DNA from: an uncultured Bacteroidales bacterium
Lineage (GTDB): Bacteria > Bacteroidota > Bacteroidia > Bacteroidales > Marinilabiliaceae
Direction of reading: 5' to 3'
Assembly: GCA_934717675.1 (NCBI GenBank)
Contig: CAKUYZ010000085.1
Span: 1 to 7,683, forward strand
Length of the DNA stretch: 7,683 bases
Below, piece by piece: positions 6,255 through 7,683 of the stretch (its first letter is position 1; the number at the start of each line of letters is the position of its first letter). The notes beneath the pieces were generated by a model. The model saw only the letters and a list, made by a program, of their open reading frames with translations. It was not told the origin of the DNA and made no database searches. The position numbers and the translations under genes were made by a program.

Positions 6255-6268
6255 CGCAAACGTTTGAA
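6255..6268. promoter_or_regulatory. LacI-type operator, proximal MFS site
   Basis: CGCAAACGTTTGAA contains the perfect 10-bp palindrome CAAACGTTTG and matches 11 of 12 positions of the core in the susC-lacI region. Its centre is about 100 bp upstream of the predicted MFS transcript start. It ties the MFS gene to the same regulator as susCD. Confidence 0.75.
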
Positions 6269-6324
6269 ATGAGGGGCGCGGCGCTCCATGCGGCAATGCG
6301 CCTAGGCTTGGACGAACCGGCCCA

Positions 6325-6356
6325 TTTTGCCGCACGACCTTTTAGATTTAGATTTG
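6325..6356 (+). promoter_or_regulatory. Promoter of the MFS transporter gene
   Basis: TTTTG at 6325-6329 (-33) and TAGATTTG at 6349-6356 (-7, full match to TAnnTTTG) are separated by 19 bp, the spacing expected for the Bacteroidota primary sigma factor. Transcription would start near 6360-6366, leaving a leader of about 80-85 nt. This is the best core promoter in the window, and it separates the MFS unit from lacI-yjbR. Confidence 0.65.
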
Positions 6357-6360
6357 TAAA

Positions 6361-6372
6361 CGTAAATTTACG
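6361..6372. repeat. 12-bp perfect palindrome at the predicted MFS transcript start
   Basis: CGTAAATTTACG is self-complementary and lies over or just after the predicted start point. The left flank adds GTAAACG, a partial match to the operator half-site. It could be a repressor site blocking initiation, a 5' hairpin, or chance AT-rich symmetry. Confidence 0.3.
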
Positions 6373-6431
6373 CTGAACATAAGGCGAGGGGCCAAGCCGT
6401 CAGCAGAAAGAGCCATCGCCCCTCACTACTG

Positions 6432-6444
6432 CTAAAAAAGCAAA
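6432..6444 (+). promoter_or_regulatory. A-rich translation-initiation leader of the MFS gene
   Basis: CTAAAAAAGCAAA ends 2 nt before the ATG at 6447. There is no clear Shine-Dalgarno site. It is almost the same as the susD leader, differing by one extra A. Confidence 0.4.
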
Positions 6445-6446
6445 TT

Positions 6447-7683
6447 ATGGATAACAAGCGAGATTTATCATTCCGCCAACTGACCGACCTCAGTTTTGGA
6501 TTTTTCGGAGTGCAGATAGCCTACGCTCTTCAGAGCGCGAACATCAGCAGAATCTTCTCAACGCTTGGGGCCGACCCCCATAACTTGAGCTACTTCTGGA
6601 TTTTGCCGCCCCTCATGGGCATGGTGGTGCAGCCTCTTGTTGGCGCGGCATCGGACCGGACGTGGTGCCGTCTTGGCCGCCGAGTCCCCTACCTCATTCT
6701 GGGTGCCGTGGTGGCAGTCATTGTGCTGTGCCTGCTGCCAAACTCCGGCAGCCTGGGCCTGACGACAAGCGCGGCGATGACGTTCGGCCTCGTCACGCTC
6801 ATGATGCTGGACACCTCCATCAACATGGCCATGCAGCCGTTCAAGATGCTGGTGGGGGACATGGTGACAGAGCGGCAGAAGACGAAGGCATATAGCATAC
6901 AGAGCTTTCTCTGCAACGCCGGCAGCCTGGTGGGCTTCGTGTTCCCGTTTGTGCTGGCGTTTCTTGGCATAGCCAACGTTGCGGAAGAGGGCGTGGTGCC
7001 GCCCACCGTTGTATACTCGTTCTACATTGGTGCCATAATATTGATACTCTGCGTACTATACACAGTCTCGCGGGTCAAGGAGATGCCACCTGCTGAATAT
7101 AGGGCGTTTCACGGCATCAAGGCGGCAGACGGGCAGGCACCTAAGGCCAGCCTCAACATTGTGGGGCTGTTGGCCCATGCGCCAAGGACTTTTTGGACCG
7201 TGGGGCTAGTGCAATTCTTCTGCTGGGCCGCATTTATGTATATGTGGACGTACATCAACGGCGCAGTGGCGGAAAACGGATGGGGGGTGACCGACCCGAA
7301 ATCTGCAGAATATCAAGAGGCCGGCAACTGGGTGGGCATCCTCTACGCCGTCCAGGCCATAGGCTCCGTGCTGTGGGCCACCATAATACCCAAGTTCCGC
7401 AGCGCCAAGACGGCCTACGTGGTCAGCCTCCTCATTGGCGCGGCGGGGTTCACTTCGCTCTACTTCGTCCACAACCACTACCTGATGATGGTGTGCCTCT
7501 TGCTGGTGGGCCCGGCGTGGGCGGCCATGTTGGCACTGCCCTTCACCCTGCTGACCAACGCTCTTGAAGGGTCTCCGAGCATGGGGACGTACCTGGGCCT
7601 GTTCAACTGCACCATCTGCCTGCCGCAGATTGTGGCCGCGCTGCTTGGCGGCACCATCCTCCACCTGGTGGGAGACAGCCAAC
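6447..7683 (+). CDS. MFS sugar transporter (SLC45/GPH-like, probable maltose/malto-oligosaccharide type), C-terminus cut by the window edge
   Basis: An inner-membrane sugar carrier, probably cation-coupled. The frame opens at ATG 6447 and stays open to the right edge, giving 412 residues and no stop. Hydrophobic segments alternate with short loops throughout, as in 12-helix MFS proteins, and the last one or two helices are probably missing. The N-terminus LSFGFFGVQIAYALQSANIS (15-34) is typical of bacterial SLC45-like transporters. The loop between helices 2 and 3 holds the family motif GAASDRTWCRLGRRVPY (66-82), with Asp70, Arg71, Gly77, Arg78 and Arg79. In Bacteroidota this type often sits next to maltose phosphorylase and LacI genes in starch/maltose loci, which fits the SusCD pair and shared operators here. 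The substrate is inferred from context. It is preceded by its own promoter and two operator-like sites. Confidence 0.92.
   Translation, partial: MDNKRDLSFRQLTDLSFGFFGVQIAYALQSANISRIFSTLGADPHNLSYFWILPPLMGMVVQPLVGAASDRTWCRLGRRVPYLILGAVVAVIVLCLLPNSGSLGLTTSAAMTFGLVTLMMLDTSINMAMQPFKMLVGDMVTERQKTKAYSIQSFLCNAGSLVGFVFPFVLAFLGIANVAEEGVVPPTVVYSFYIGAIILILCVLYTVSRVKEMPPAEYRAFHGIKAADGQAPKASLNIVGLLAHAPRTFWTVGLVQFFCWAAFMYMWTYINGAVAENGWGVTDPKSAEYQEAGNWVGILYAVQAIGSVLWATIIPKFRSAKTAYVVSLLIGAAGFTSLYFVHNHYLMMVCLLLVGPAWAAMLALPFTLLTNALEGSPSMGTYLGLFNCTICLPQIVAALLGGTILHLVGDSQ

Noticed and set aside
6289..6334. TGCGGCAA...TTGCCGCA inverted repeat overlapping the MFS -33 box
   Set aside because: Eight-bp arms with a 30-bp gap are expected about once by chance in a 270-bp region, and there is no other support.
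7206..7682. Minus-strand ORF opposite the MFS gene
   Set aside because: The plus strand encodes a continuous MFS protein. The antisense product is His/Gln/Arg-rich and looks like a shadow.

Overview
The window looks like part of a starch/malto-oligosaccharide utilisation locus from the Bacteroidota, most likely the order Bacteroidales. It carries a SusC/SusD pair. The candidate promoters match the Bacteroidota -7 element TAnnTTTG, and several start codons are preceded by A-rich leaders instead of a clear Shine-Dalgarno site. The coding DNA is fairly GC-rich, which would fit Muribaculaceae- or Prevotellaceae-like genomes, but I cannot settle the family from sequence alone.

Left part, minus strand. 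A SusC-type TonB-dependent outer-membrane transporter (1133-4135) is followed 30 bp later by a SusD-type starch-binding surface lipoprotein. The lipoprotein starts at 1102 and runs off the left edge. SusD aligns along its visible length with the starch-binding SusD of Bacteroides thetaiotaomicron as I remember that sequence, so the substrate is probably starch or malto-oligosaccharides.

Centre, 4136-4785. This 650-bp divergent control region holds a candidate susC promoter (minus), a candidate lacI promoter (plus) and a cluster of LacI-type operator sequences: one perfect 16-bp palindrome and two more CGTTTGC half-sites, spaced exactly 12 bp apart. The predicted susC leader is about 260 nt long. 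It begins with one arm of an 11-bp inverted repeat and contains a possible 31-codon upstream ORF.

Right part, plus strand. A LacI-family regulator (4786-5805) is followed 19 bp later by a small YjbR/MmcQ-family protein (5825-6175). A 271-bp intergenic region with two more operator-like sites and a good promoter comes next. Last is an MFS sugar transporter of the SLC45/GPH type (6447 to the right edge), which is incomplete.

Working model (inference): SusD and SusC bind and import malto-oligosaccharides across the outer membrane, and the MFS protein carries the resulting sugars across the inner membrane. The LacI protein controls both the susCD and MFS transcripts through the shared sequence GCAAACGTTTGC. 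Enzyme genes (SusE/F-like proteins and GH13 enzymes to the left, maltose phosphorylase or similar to the right) would be expected outside the window. I see no CRISPR array, tRNA, rRNA or insertion sequence. The system is largely a known type. The less ordinary parts are the operator arrangement, the susC leader and the altered SusD binding residues.
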